This document shows positions 26,233 to 35,208 of a DNA stretch of 64,000 nucleotides, in pieces. This stretch comes from Luteimonas terrae (GTDB lineage: Bacteria; Pseudomonadota; Gammaproteobacteria; Xanthomonadales; Xanthomonadaceae). Location: NCBI RefSeq assembly GCF_004358165.1, contig NZ_SMTG01000003.1, positions 90,415-154,414 of the forward strand, read 5' to 3'. The position numbers were made by a program, and so were the translations under genes. Below the pieces are notes generated by a model. That model was not told the DNA's origin. It saw only the letters and a list, made by a program, of their open reading frames with translations, and did not search any database. Within the stretch, counting starts at the first letter, position 1; each line of letters begins with the position of its first letter.

Positions 26233-27561
26233 ATGCATCCGTTCCTGAAATCCGTGCTGCAGAACGCCGGCCTCGTCTTCGCGCTGGTCATCGCGCTGGT
26301 CGTCTGGATCCTCGCGCCCTGGTACGTGCTGCTCGCGCTCGCGGTGATCGCCGCGCTGTGGATGCTGCTGAGCCACGGCGGTCGTCAGGCCGCATCGGTC
26401 AGCCATGTCGGCATCAGCACGCTGGGCCAGCGCCTCGGCGCCTCGTCGGTGGTGGTGATCGGCATCGCCGGCGTCGTTGCGGTGCTGGTCGCGCTGCTGT
26501 CGATGGCCGAGGGCTATCGCCACACTGTCGGCAGCACCGGCGATGCGTCGACGGCGATCGTGCTGCGCGGCGGCTCGGCAGCCGAGGTGATGTCGGTCAT
26601 CGACCGCTCGCTGATCAACACCGTGGTGCAGGCGCCGGAAATCGCCCGCGATGCGAGCGGTCGTCCGCTGGCGTCGCCCGAACTCGTCGTCGCCGCCAAC
26701 CTGCCGCTGCGCGGCGGTGCGCCCGACGAGGACGGCAGCGTGCAGTTCCGGGGCGTCGGCGAGCTGGCCTTCCAGGTGCGACCGAACCTGCGCATCGTCG
26801 AAGGCCGCATGTTCGAGACCGGACGCCGCGAACTGATCGTCGGCAAGGGTGCGCGCCGACAGTTCGCGGGCCTCGAGCCGGGCCAGACCGTTCGCCTGGG
26901 CAGCGACACCTGGGAGGTCGTGGGCGCGTTCGAATCGAACGATGCGAACGACTCGGAAATCTGGGCCGATGCGGAAGTCGTCGCGACGACCTACCGCCGC
27001 GGTTCCAGCCGCGCGTCGATCACCGCGCGCCTGACCAGCGCCGATGCGTTCAAGGCGTTCAAGGCCACGCTGGACGCCGACCCGCGCACCCAGGTCGAGG
27101 TCAGCACCACGCTGGACTATTTCGCCAAGCAGTCCGAGGGCATGAGCAAGGTGCTGCGCATCATCGGCATCGTGGTCGGCAGCATCATGGCGGTGGGCGC
27201 GGTGTTCGGCGCGCTCAACACCATGTTCGCGACCGTGGCCGCGCGTGCGCGCGAGATCGCGACGCTGCGCGCGATCGGCTTCCGCGGCCTGCCGGTGGTC
27301 GTGGCGGTGATGCTGGAGACGATGCTGCTGGCCCTGCTGGGCGGCGTGCTCGGCGGCTTCATCGCCTGGGTGGTGTTCGACGGCTATGGTGCGTCGACAC
27401 TGGCAGGCGGCGTGGGACAGATGACCTTCGAATTCCTGGTGACACCGGCGTTGCTGTGGAGCGGGCTGAAGTGGGCGTTGGCGATCGGCTTCGTCGGCGG
27501 CCTGTTCCCGGCGGTGCGCGCGGCGCAGCTGCCGGTGACCACGGCCTTGCGCGCGGCATGA
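26233..27561 (+). CDS. FtsX/MacB-like ABC transporter permease (second)
   Basis: 442 residues; the ATG at 26233 follows GAGGAG by a few bases. It has an extra N-terminal pair of hydrophobic segments (about 10-48) ahead of the standard FtsX core: a helix near 74-95, a periplasmic domain, and three C-terminal helices near 310-340, 357-385 and 410-430. AREIATLRAIGFR is the conserved cytoplasmic coupling segment of this family. Partner of the permease ending at 26222, and overlapped at its stop by the next small gene. Confidence 0.9.
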   Translation: MHPFLKSVLQNAGLVFALVIALVVWILAPWYVLLALAVIAALWMLLSHGGRQAASVSHVGISTLGQRLGASSVVVIGIAGVVAVLVALLSMAEGYRHTVGSTGDASTAIVLRGGSAAEVMSVIDRSLINTVVQAPEIARDASGRPLASPELVVAANLPLRGGAPDEDGSVQFRGVGELAFQVRPNLRIVEGRMFETGRRELIVGKGARRQFAGLEPGQTVRLGSDTWEVVGAFESNDANDSEIWADAEVVATTYRRGSSRASITARLTSADAFKAFKATLDADPRTQVEVSTTLDYFAKQSEGMSKVLRIIGIVVGSIMAVGAVFGALNTMFATVAARAREIATLRAIGFRGLPVVVAVMLETMLLALLGGVLGGFIAWVVFDGYGASTLAGGVGQMTFEFLVTPALLWSGLKWALAIGFVGGLFPAVRAAQLPVTTALRAA

Positions 27562-27866
27562 GCCCGTCTGCGCCCGACGCGTTGTCGAATGCCGATATCG
27601 CACGCGAGATCCAGGCGCTGCAGGCCCGCGCCTTCGAACGCTACGAGGACGCCGCGTTGCAGGCCGAAGCCGATCCCGCGCGCAGCGCGGCGATCTACGC
27701 GAAAGCCGAGCAGGACACCGCACCATGGATCGCACGCGCGAACGCGCTCAACGACGAGCGCGTCGCCCGCTACCGCCGTCGCGCGCAGCGCTGGCGCCGC
27801 GCGGCGCTGGTGATCGGCGTGGTCGGCACCGCGGTCGTGCTGTGGATGCTGTCGCGGATGCAGTGA
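27558..27866 (+). CDS. Small C-terminally anchored membrane protein
   Basis: 102 residues. The first ~70 residues are charged and helical, rich in Ala, Glu and Arg; a single hydrophobic helix (about 82-98) ends the protein. The start overlaps the permease stop (ATGA), so it belongs to the exporter operon. I do not recognise the family. Its last ~46 coding bases are repeated at 28227-28272 because of a tandem duplication. Confidence 0.7.
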   Translation: MSPSAPDALSNADIAREIQALQARAFERYEDAALQAEADPARSAAIYAKAEQDTAPWIARANALNDERVARYRRRAQRWRRAALVIGVVGTAVVLWMLSRMQ

Positions 27867-28113
27867 GGCTCCCACACCCAGGCGACGCGGAATGCGCTTC
27901 GAGCCCTCCCCCGTCGCACGGGGGAGGGTTGGGTGGGGGCAAACCGTCGGACACCGCAGACGATGACGCGAGCGGAAACACGAGACCGCACGTCTCTCTT
28001 GATGCTTCGATCTGGGTGTTCGCCCCCATCCCAGCCTTCCCCCGCACGCGGGGGAAGGAGCAGTTCCTGGCGCGTTCGAGCATCCATCACGGGTCGCAAC
28101 CCGATCGATCGCA

Positions 28114-28226
28114 TCAGTGCCCCGATCGATCCAGCAACCCATCCGCCAACGCCTGCTGCACGTCTTCCGCAGTGTCGATGTCCTGCATCAGCATCGGCGC
28201 CTGCAGCTGGAACAGGTCCCGCTCCG
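28114..28226 (-). pseudogene. Truncated duplicate of the MobA-like gene 3' end
   Basis: Matches the last ~38 codons of the nucleotidyltransferase gene at 28443-29060, including its stop, with a few substitutions. It is joined abruptly at about 28226 to a copied end of the small membrane gene. It has no start or promoter of its own and is a by-product of the tandem duplication. Confidence 0.85.
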
Positions 28227-28307
28227 GGTCGGCACCGCGGTCGTGCTGTGGATGCTGTCGCGGATGCAGTGAGGCCTCACCGTCTCCGAGCGGCGCAAGA
28301 TGCGCTG

Positions 28308-28393
28308 TGAGCCCTCCCCGTCGTACGGGGGAGGGTTGGGTGGGGGCGAACCGTCAGCCATCACAGACGATGACGCGCGCGGGGAAAGGAGCA
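28308..28393 (+). repeat. Family A element, internally deleted copy 5
   Basis: Arm 1 is intact apart from one missing C; most of the core and the start of arm 2 are gone, leaving GACGCGCGCGGGGAAAGG. Comparison with the parent copy at 27900-28060 shows a deletion between short ACGCG repeats. The parent copy (copy 4) is a normal, full element. Confidence 0.85.
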
Positions 28394-28442
28394 GTTACTA
28401 GCGCGTTCGAGCATCCATCACGGTTCTCAACGATCGATCGCA

Positions 28443-29060
28443 TCAGTGCCCCGTTCGATCCAGCAACCCATCCGCCAGCGCCTGCTGCACGTCTTCCGCA
28501 GTATCGATGTCCTGCATCAGCATCGGCGCCTGCAGCTGGAACAGATCCTTCTCCGGCAATGCCGCGAGCAACGCGCCGAAGCCGCGGTCGCCTGCCAGCA
28601 TGTCGACCTGCGCGAACAGCGCATGCGACAGCACCGCCGGCGACCCGGGTCGTTCGCCGTGCATCACCGCCGCGCAACCCGAGCGCACCGTGCGGGAACC
28701 GTCCAGCAGCGCGCGCAGATGCAGGGCGTTGAGCGCGGGCTGGTCGATACCGGTGACGAGCACCGGGCCGCGATGCGCCTTCAGCTGCGCCGCAGCGGCG
28801 AACAGGCTGGCCGCCAGACCTTCGCGCCAGTCGGCGACCTCGCACAGTTCCAGCGTGTGCCGCGACGGCGCGAGTTCCGCCGCCACGGCGTCGTGGTAGG
28901 CGCCCAGCATCACGACCAGCCGGCACGGTCGCGTCTCCGCCGCCAAGCGCACCACGCGTGCGACCAGGCTTTCGCCATCGCGCCGCAGCAGTTGCTTAGG
29001 CCGGCCCAGGCGTGTGCTGCCGCCCGCGGCCAGCACGATCGCGGCGTGCGCGGCGGTCAT
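28443..29060 (-). CDS. MobA-like NTP transferase (molybdenum cofactor cytidylyl/guanylyltransferase family)
   Basis: 205 residues. The nucleotide-binding start LAAGGSTRLGRPKQLL and the metal-binding region TGIDQPALNA (equivalent to the D-x-P motif) identify the NTP_transferase_3 fold. GERPGSPAVLS is the downstream substrate-binding block. Relatives transfer CMP or GMP to molybdopterin (MocA/MobA). No molybdenum-cofactor genes are adjacent, so the exact nucleotide and acceptor are uncertain. Its 3' end was the source of the duplicated fragment at 28114-28226. Confidence 0.85.
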   Translation of the reverse strand: MTAAHAAIVLAAGGSTRLGRPKQLLRRDGESLVARVVRLAAETRPCRLVVMLGAYHDAVAAELAPSRHTLELCEVADWREGLAASLFAAAAQLKAHRGPVLVTGIDQPALNALHLRALLDGSRTVRSGCAAVMHGERPGSPAVLSHALFAQVDMLAGDRGFGALLAALPEKDLFQLQAPMLMQDIDTAEDVQQALADGLLDRTGH

Positions 29061-29235
29061 CGGGTGGGTCCGGAGTGGTGCTCGGGCATCGCTGCACTCT
29101 GCCAGAAGCGCCGTCCCCGGACCGCGTCACACCGATGAACGGCGACCGTCTGTAACGCCGTTGTCATGCGGATGCGATAGCGACGCCCGGGCGCGCGTCG
29201 ATAGTCTGCGCGGCCGTCTGCCCTCGCCCATCGCC

Positions 29236-30300
29236 ATGCTCCGCGTCGTCGCCGTCATCGCCGTCTGTCTGCTGCTCGCCGGATTCTCGTCCTGGCCGGG
29301 CATCGCGCACACGCTGGCCTCGAAGCTGGTGGCCCCGCCGGGCGCGTCGCCGCTACTGCAGACCGCACGCGTCGACGCCGCATTCGCGCGGCTGCCGCAT
29401 CGCAGTGGACTGGTCGACACCTCGGCTGGCGTGCCGGTGTACTGGCGTGCGCTCGATCCGGGCGACTACGGCATGGCCTACGCGTGGACACGCCCGGCGA
29501 ATGATCTGCACGGCGTCGAATTCGATCTGGACTTCCACGCGCCGTCCGCACCTGCAGCGGCGCCGCGCGGCACCGTCGTGCTGCTGCACGGCTGGATGAT
29601 GGACGGCGGCTCGTTGCTGCCGTGGTCGCTGGCACTGGCCGAGGCCGGCTATCGCGCGATCACCCTCGATCTGCGCAACCACGGACGCTCCGGCCATGGC
29701 CCTGCCGGCTACGGCACACGTGAGGCCGACGACGTGGTCGATGCGGTCGCCGCCTTGCGCGAGTCGGGCGAGGTGGTCGGCCCGCTGCACGTGTTCGGCG
29801 TGTCCTACGGCGCGGCGACCGCGCTGTTCGCCGCCGCCGATCCGCGCCTCGGCGCCGAGCGCGTGGTCGCACTGGAGTCGTTCGACAATGCCGGCGGCGC
29901 GATCCGCGACATGGTCCCGCATATGCTCGCCGAGACCGGTGGCAGCTGGCATGCACGGATCACCCGCACCTGGCTGCGCTGGCGCATCGACGCGGCGGTG
30001 CTCGACGCGGCGATCGCCAGCGCCGGCGATACGCTGTCGCTGCGGCTCGACGGTATCGATGTCGGCACCGCACTCGCCCAGACGCCGGGCTGCGTGCTGC
30101 TGGTCCACGGCAGCGCGGACCGCCACGTGCCGGTGTCGCACGGCCGGGCGCTGGCCGCCGCCCTGCCCGATGCGCGCTACCTCGAACTCGCCGGCGAGGA
30201 TCACCTCAGCCTGCCGATGCGCCTCGATCGCCTCGCGCCGACCGTCGTCGACTGGTTCGGCGCACCGGCCTGCCCGCAGATCGCTCTGGCCGCGCGCTGA
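29236..30300 (+). CDS. Alpha/beta hydrolase with N-terminal membrane anchor/signal
   Basis: 354 residues. The N-terminal ~20 residues (VVAVIAVCLLLAGF) form an export signal or membrane anchor, so the enzyme should face the periplasm. The hydrolase fold shows an oxyanion HGWMMDGG, a nucleophile elbow GVSYG, an acid in GSADRHVP and a catalytic His in AGEDHLS. The ATG at 29236 is chosen because it opens the signal sequence. Substrate unknown; esterase or lipase activity is a reasonable family expectation. Confidence 0.82.
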   Translation: MLRVVAVIAVCLLLAGFSSWPGIAHTLASKLVAPPGASPLLQTARVDAAFARLPHRSGLVDTSAGVPVYWRALDPGDYGMAYAWTRPANDLHGVEFDLDFHAPSAPAAAPRGTVVLLHGWMMDGGSLLPWSLALAEAGYRAITLDLRNHGRSGHGPAGYGTREADDVVDAVAALRESGEVVGPLHVFGVSYGAATALFAAADPRLGAERVVALESFDNAGGAIRDMVPHMLAETGGSWHARITRTWLRWRIDAAVLDAAIASAGDTLSLRLDGIDVGTALAQTPGCVLLVHGSADRHVPVSHGRALAAALPDARYLELAGEDHLSLPMRLDRLAPTVVDWFGAPACPQIALAAR

Positions 30301-30308
30301 GCGCTGCC

Positions 30309-30378
30309 GTGTGGGAGCGCGCTCGCGCGCGAAGGGCTTTCCCGGTGACCGTCATCGCGCGCAAGCGCGCTCCCACAC
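30309..30378. repeat. REP-like inverted pair (family C)
   Basis: GTGTGGGAGCGCGCTCGCGC followed by GCGA faces a mirrored CGCGCGCAAGCGCGCTCCCACA, separated by about 25 bases. The GTGGGAGCGCGCT... word resembles REP sequences of pseudomonads and xanthomonads. It sits between convergent genes and may help terminate both transcripts. Confidence 0.8.
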
Positions 30379-30394
30379 CGGCGAAGCGTGCCTG

Positions 30395-31306
30395 TTACGC
30401 CTGCTGCGCCACGATCCGCCGCCGCGCCTGCAGGTAACCGTCGACGGCGAACACCACCAGACCGACCCAGATGAAGCCGAAGCCGATCGCCCGATCGATG
30501 CCGAACGCCTCGCCGAAGAAGAACACGCCCAGCAGCAGCTGCAGCGTCGGGCCGATGTACTGCAGCAGGCCGACGACGGTCAGCGGCACGCGGCGCACCG
30601 CGTAGGCGAAGCAGATCAGCGGAATCGCGGTCAGCGCGCCGCCCATCACCAGCAGCACATCGGTCCAGCCGCCCCAGGCCAGCGAGAAGAAACCACCGCC
30701 GCCCCGGCTTTCGATCCAGACCAGCGCGATCAGCGCTGGGCCGAACACGAACAGGTTCTCGACACCGAGCCCCTGCACCGCCTCGACCGCCGCGAACTTG
30801 CGGATCAGTCCGTACAGCGCGAACGAGGTCGCCAGGCACAGCGCGATCCACGGAAAACTGCCGTAGTTGAAGGTCAGCCAGGCGACGCCGCCGGCGGCGA
30901 GCGCCACCGCGACCCACTGCGGCACCGACAGGCGCTCGCGCAGGAAGGCGACGCCGATCACCACGTTGAGCAGCGGATTGATGAAGTAGCCCAGGCTCGC
31001 CTCGACCACGTGGCCGCTGTTGACGGCCCACACGTAGAGCGCCCAGTTCGCCGCGATCAGGCAGCCCGACATCGCGAGCATGCCGGCGAGCTTCGGTTGC
31101 GCGAGGATCTCGCGCAGCCAGCCGCGGCCCTGGCGGAGGGTCAGAAACGCGGCGACGAGAATCGCGCACCAGATCGACCGGTGCAGCACGATCTGCAGCG
31201 ACGGCACATGCCGCAGCACGTGCCAGTACAGCGGCATCAGGCCCCAGATGACGAAGGCCGCGACCGCGATCCACAGGCCGCGGCGGCTCTGTGCGGCATC
31301 GATCAC
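30395..31306 (-). CDS. rarD: EamA-family transporter RarD
   Basis: 303 residues, ten predicted transmembrane helices. RGLWIAVAAFVIWGLMPLYW at the N-terminus, then HRSIW, an EASLGYFINPLLNV block and LLQYIGPTLQLL are characteristic of RarD within the drug/metabolite transporter superfamily. Substrate unknown; E. coli RarD was named for chloramphenicol sensitivity. The start is a GTG at 31306 overlapping the upstream gene's stop (GTGA), so translation is coupled. An ATG-only gene caller would truncate it. Confidence 0.9.
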   Translation of the reverse strand: MIDAAQSRRGLWIAVAAFVIWGLMPLYWHVLRHVPSLQIVLHRSIWCAILVAAFLTLRQGRGWLREILAQPKLAGMLAMSGCLIAANWALYVWAVNSGHVVEASLGYFINPLLNVVIGVAFLRERLSVPQWVAVALAAGGVAWLTFNYGSFPWIALCLATSFALYGLIRKFAAVEAVQGLGVENLFVFGPALIALVWIESRGGGGFFSLAWGGWTDVLLVMGGALTAIPLICFAYAVRRVPLTVVGLLQYIGPTLQLLLGVFFFGEAFGIDRAIGFGFIWVGLVVFAVDGYLQARRRIVAQQA

Positions 31307-32241
31307 GGCTCTTCTCCCGCGAGCGCGGCGGCCGGCGTCGGCACCGCCTTCTTCGCCCGCGCGCGGCCGAGCGTGATCGCGACCACCGCGACCAGGATCA
31401 CGGCCATCGCGCCGAGATCGTTGACGTGGAAGCGCTCGTACGCGAGCCACGCGCCCAGCAGCACGGCGATCGCCGGATTGACGTAGGCGTAGCTGCCTGC
31501 GAGCGTCGGGCGCACGTTGTGAAGCAGCCAGACGTAGGCGGTGAAGCCGATGATCGACCCGAACGACGCGAGATACGCCACCGACAGCGTGCCCTTGAGG
31601 GTGGGCAGTTCGTGGAAGCGCTCGCCGATCAGCAGGCCGACCGCGAGGATGATCACGCCGCCGGCGAGCATCTGCGCCGCGGCCGCCATGAACGGCGACG
31701 GCAGGTCGCGTCCGCGGCTCCACACCGAACCGAAGGCCCAAGCCAGCGGCGCGATCAGCAGCGCGACCAGTCCGACCGGCGTCGCGGTCAGCGAACTGCC
31801 GGCGTTGAGCCACAGCACGCCGGCGAAGCCGACTGCGAGACCGGCCCATTCCACGCGCGAGGGACGATCGCCGCGCATGGCCGAGAACAGCGCGATCCAG
31901 ATCGGCGCCGAGGCGACCGCGACCGCGGCGAGACCCGACGACACGCTCTGTTCGGCGATGCAGACCATGCCGTTGCCCAGACCGAGCAGAAGCACACCCA
32001 TCGCGAGCAGGGTCTTCCACTGGTTGCGCGTCGGCGCCGGCACACCGCGCAGCCGCAGCGCGGCGTACATCAGCCCACCTGCCACGATGAAACGCATGCC
32101 CGCCATCAGCAGCGGCGGATATCCGCCCTCCAGGGCGAAGCGGATCGCCAGATACGTCGACCCCCAGACGAGATAGACGGCCGCCAGCGCCAGCGCGATG
32201 GCCAGGACCGAGGCGGGACGCGACACCGGCGCGACGCTCAT
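31303..32241 (-). CDS. EamA-family (YedA-like) metabolite/drug exporter
   Basis: 312 residues, ten predicted transmembrane helices in two EamA repeats. Landmarks are VYLVWGSTYLAIRFALEG near the start, MRFIVAGGLM and LGNGMVCIAEQSVSSGLAAV, the latter typical of YedA-like members. The ATG at 32241 is chosen; the upstream in-frame extension to 32409 runs through non-protein-like sequence. It shares an overlapping junction with rarD, so two paralogous exporters are made from one message. Confidence 0.88.
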   Translation of the reverse strand: MSVAPVSRPASVLAIALALAAVYLVWGSTYLAIRFALEGGYPPLLMAGMRFIVAGGLMYAALRLRGVPAPTRNQWKTLLAMGVLLLGLGNGMVCIAEQSVSSGLAAVAVASAPIWIALFSAMRGDRPSRVEWAGLAVGFAGVLWLNAGSSLTATPVGLVALLIAPLAWAFGSVWSRGRDLPSPFMAAAAQMLAGGVIILAVGLLIGERFHELPTLKGTLSVAYLASFGSIIGFTAYVWLLHNVRPTLAGSYAYVNPAIAVLLGAWLAYERFHVNDLGAMAVILVAVVAITLGRARAKKAVPTPAAALAGEEP

Positions 32242-32408
32242 GGGGGTTCCGGAGAAGGAGGAGAAGCCGCGAATGCGGAGCGGAATTCTACGCCCGCGGC
32301 CCGTTGCACGGCTGGAATGGTGGTGTTGCAGCGGTGCTGTGGCTATGCCTTCCGAGACAGCCGCAATGCTTGCGGAGATGTCGCCAGACGAGACTCGCGC
32401 GCGGAACA

Positions 32409-32565
32409 AAGCCCTCCCCCGTGCACGGGGGAGGGTTGGGTGGGGGCGAACCGTCAGACATCAGCGCTGAAGCATCGGGCGTCCAATTGCCGCCGGCAGA
32501 TCATTGTTTGCGCAGCCGGATCGTTCGCCCCCATCCCAACCTTCCCCCGCTCCGCGGGGGAAGGG
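32409..32565 (+). repeat. Family A palindromic element, copy 6
   Basis: Complete element: arm 1 CCCTCCCCC...GGGGGAGGGTTGGGTGGGGGC, core with CGAACCGTCAG, arm 2 GCCCCCATCCC... GGGGGAAGG. It lies in the gap between the EamA exporter start (32241) and the prc terminator (32625). The rest of that 380-base gap shows nothing else recognisable. Confidence 0.9.
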
Positions 32566-32624
32566 GTTGCTTCATGGGAACGGAGACGAGCCGGCGAGTT
32601 GCCGCCACTCGCCCTTCGATGCAC

Positions 32625-32654
32625 AAAAAAGCCGCCGCGGTCACCCGCGGCGGC
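32625..32654 (-). terminator. Rho-independent terminator of prc
   Basis: GCCGCCGCGG-TCAC-CCGCGGCGGC forms a perfect 10-bp stem with a 4-base loop. On the minus strand it is followed by six Ts. It begins 26 bases after the prc stop codon. Confidence 0.92.
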
Positions 32655-32680
32655 TTCGTTCGAACAGAACTGTCAGCCGA

Positions 32681-34873
32681 TCAGCGCGCCCAGCGCCCAG
32701 GCGCGGTCGACACCGGCAGCACCGTCGCCGACAGGTCGCGGTCCGCGTTGAGCATGCGCACCGCGTCGGCGAGGATCGCCGCCGATTCGCGCAGCAGCGG
32801 GTCCGGACGATCTTCGGCGGCCTTCTCCAGGCGATTCTGCTGGGCGATCGCGCGCTCGTTGGCCTGCAGGCCGTCGTCGCTGTAATCATCCGACAGCGGG
32901 TCCAGTTCCAGACCCAGCGCGCGGCGCTCTTCCTGACGCGTCTGGCGCTTGGCGACCTGGCGGTCACGTTCGGCGCGACGCTCCTCGAGATTGAGCGAGA
33001 TCCACTTCTTCTCGCGTTCGGTGCGGGCTTCGGCGATGTCCTCGGCCAGCCACACGAATTCCTTGTCGGTCGACACGCGCGCCTTGTGCTGCGCCTCGAG
33101 CTTCGGGATCAGCGGCGAGAAGTCGCCGTACTGCGTGTGCGGCACCGCGGCGATGCGGGTCCACGGCAGCGCGTTGTCGTAGGTGCTCTCGCCGAACTCG
33201 GTCGCGTCGACCGTCACCGGGAAGTGCACGTCCGGCTCGACGCCCTTGTTCTGCGTGCTGCTGCCGCCGGGCAGGAAGAACTGCGCGATCGTCAGCTTGA
33301 CCTGGCCGAAGCGCTTGGTCTCGTTGGCCGGCCAGCGGTCGAGGTCGACCAGGTTCTGCACCGTGCCCTTGCCGAAGGTGGTCTCGCCGATGATCAGGCC
33401 GCGGCCGTAATCCTGGATGGCGCCGGCGACGATCTCCGACGCCGAGGCCGATCCGCGATTGATCAGCACCGCCAGCGGGCCGTCCCAAGCGACGCCCGGA
33501 TCGCGGTCGCCCTGCACGCCGACGCGGCCGCCCGATTCGCGCACCTGCACGACCGGGCCCTGATCGATGAACAGACCGGTCAGTTCGACCGCCTCGTTGA
33601 GCGAGCCGCCGCCGTTGTTGCGCAGGTCGAGCACCACACCGTCGACGTTCTTGGCCTTGAACTCTTCCAGCAGGCGCGCGACGTCGCGCGTCGCCGAGGC
33701 GTACTCGCCATTGCGGTTCCGGCGGCCTTCGAAGTCCTGGTAGAACGCGGGCAGCTTGATGACGCCGATCTGCTTGTCGCGACCACCGGCCTGGTCCGGC
33801 GGCAGGGTCAGCGTCTCGGCCTTGGCGGCCTGCTCTTCCAGACGCACCCGCGCGCGGGTCAGCGTGATGCGTACCGGCTCGCTGTCGAGCGTGGCGGCAG
33901 CGGGAATCACGTCCAGGCGCACCTGCGTGTCCTTCGGGCCCTTGATCTTGTCGACCACGTCGTCGATGCGCCAGCCGATCACGTCTTCCATCGGACCGTT
34001 GGTGCCCTGTCCGACACCGACGATGCGATCGCCGGGCTTGAAGCGGTTGCTCAGCGCAGCCGGACCACCGGCGATGACCTCGCGGATCACCACCACGTCG
34101 TCCTGCTTCTGCAGCTGCGCGCCGATGCCTTCGAGCGACAGCGACATGCTCTGGTTGAACAGGCGCGCCGCACGCGGATTGAAATAGTCGGTGTGCGGAT
34201 CGATCGAGCCGGTGTAGGCGTTGAGGAAGCTGCTGAAGGCGTCTTCGCTGTTGAGCGCGGCGACCGTGTTGGCGGTGTTGAGGTATCGACGGTCAAGGGT
34301 CTTGCGGATTTCCTCGGGCGCCTTGCCGGCCAGCTCCAGACGCAGCCAGTCGTTACGCACCGACTGGCGCCACAGGGCGTCGAGTTCGGCCGCGTCGGCG
34401 GCCCACGGCGCATCCTCGCGGTCGTATTCCCAGCGGTCGTTGCCGCTGAAGTCGAAGATGTCCTGCTTGAGCAGCTCGCGGGCATAGGCGATGCGCTCGG
34501 CGACGCGCTGCTTGTAGAGCGTGAACACTTCCAGCGCCGGCGCGACGTCGCCATCGCGCACCGCCGGACCCATGCCGGCACGCAGCGGTTCGAAGCGGGT
34601 GATGTCCTGCTGGGTGAAGAACAGCTTGCCGGCGTCGAGATTCTCGAAGTAGCGGTCGAAGATCTCGCCCGACAGGCTGCCGTCGAGCGCGCGCGGACGG
34701 TAGGCGTAGCGGCTGTCGGACAGCAATCCGTAGACCAGCTTCGAGGCCGCCACCTGGTCGGCGTTCGGCGTCGCAGGCACGTTGGCGATGGTGTCCGGCC
34801 GGGCCATCAGCGCGAGCGGCACCGCCAACGCGAGAGCGATCAGGGAACCGGAAACGACGCGGGAAGCTTTCAT
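32681..34873 (-). CDS. prc: Carboxy-terminal (tail-specific) protease Prc
   Basis: 730 residues. Signal peptide 1-24, a helical N-terminal domain (about 35-215), a PDZ domain (about 230-310, with LEGIGAQL), then the S41 protease core. The Ser/Lys dyad is seen in GSASASEIVAGA (Ser) and GKGTVQN (Lys). A long charged C-terminal helical domain follows. Prc processes FtsI and regulates peptidoglycan hydrolases through an adaptor in the periplasm. The ATG at 34873 begins the signal peptide; the in-frame extension to 34975 is not protein-like. Confidence 0.94.
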   Translation of the reverse strand: MKASRVVSGSLIALALAVPLALMARPDTIANVPATPNADQVAASKLVYGLLSDSRYAYRPRALDGSLSGEIFDRYFENLDAGKLFFTQQDITRFEPLRAGMGPAVRDGDVAPALEVFTLYKQRVAERIAYARELLKQDIFDFSGNDRWEYDREDAPWAADAAELDALWRQSVRNDWLRLELAGKAPEEIRKTLDRRYLNTANTVAALNSEDAFSSFLNAYTGSIDPHTDYFNPRAARLFNQSMSLSLEGIGAQLQKQDDVVVIREVIAGGPAALSNRFKPGDRIVGVGQGTNGPMEDVIGWRIDDVVDKIKGPKDTQVRLDVIPAAATLDSEPVRITLTRARVRLEEQAAKAETLTLPPDQAGGRDKQIGVIKLPAFYQDFEGRRNRNGEYASATRDVARLLEEFKAKNVDGVVLDLRNNGGGSLNEAVELTGLFIDQGPVVQVRESGGRVGVQGDRDPGVAWDGPLAVLINRGSASASEIVAGAIQDYGRGLIIGETTFGKGTVQNLVDLDRWPANETKRFGQVKLTIAQFFLPGGSSTQNKGVEPDVHFPVTVDATEFGESTYDNALPWTRIAAVPHTQYGDFSPLIPKLEAQHKARVSTDKEFVWLAEDIAEARTEREKKWISLNLEERRAERDRQVAKRQTRQEERRALGLELDPLSDDYSDDGLQANERAIAQQNRLEKAAEDRPDPLLRESAAILADAVRMLNADRDLSATVLPVSTAPGRWAR

Positions 34874-35208
34874 GCGGGGTCCTGGATTGCGGATACGGCC
34901 ATCATGCGACATGCATTGCAGCCTGGAACGTGAACAGACGGTCCGACAGTGCCGGAAGTTGCAGGCCACGCGCAATCGGGCACACGCAAAACCGTGTGGA
35001 ACGACGCTGTGTTTAACGGGGCGTCATCCGCCGAGTCCTGCAGGGATGCGGCAAGGCGCCGCCGCGGGTCCAAGCCTTCGCGCGCATGGCGTTCCCGGCC
35101 AGACAGTGACCGTCTGAAAATCCAAGGAAACCTGCGCCCGGAGGAAGGCGGGCAGGCATCATTTCGCAGCAGCCGGCGCGCGCGTCAGCGCGCTCCGGAA
35201 TCCGACGG
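34874..35208. other. Intergenic region between prc promoter and lipA end
   Basis: 335 bases upstream of prc and downstream of lipA. I see no convincing gene, repeat family member or strong terminator. It should contain the prc promoter, but no clear -35/-10 pair was identified. Confidence 0.5.

Larger units (their letters stand above)
27821..28560. repeat. Tandem segmental duplication (~406-bp unit; second copy carries a 75-bp deletion)
   Basis: GGTCGGCACCGCGGTCGTGC at 27821 recurs at 28227, an offset of 406. The unit contains the 3' end of the small membrane gene, a family A repeat and the 3' end of the MobA-like gene. The second unit lacks about 75 bases of the family A core, between two ACGCG words, so the offset falls to 331 at the CGCGTTCGAG word (28071 against 28402). 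Two further bases are lost before the MobA-like stop. Confidence 0.9.
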
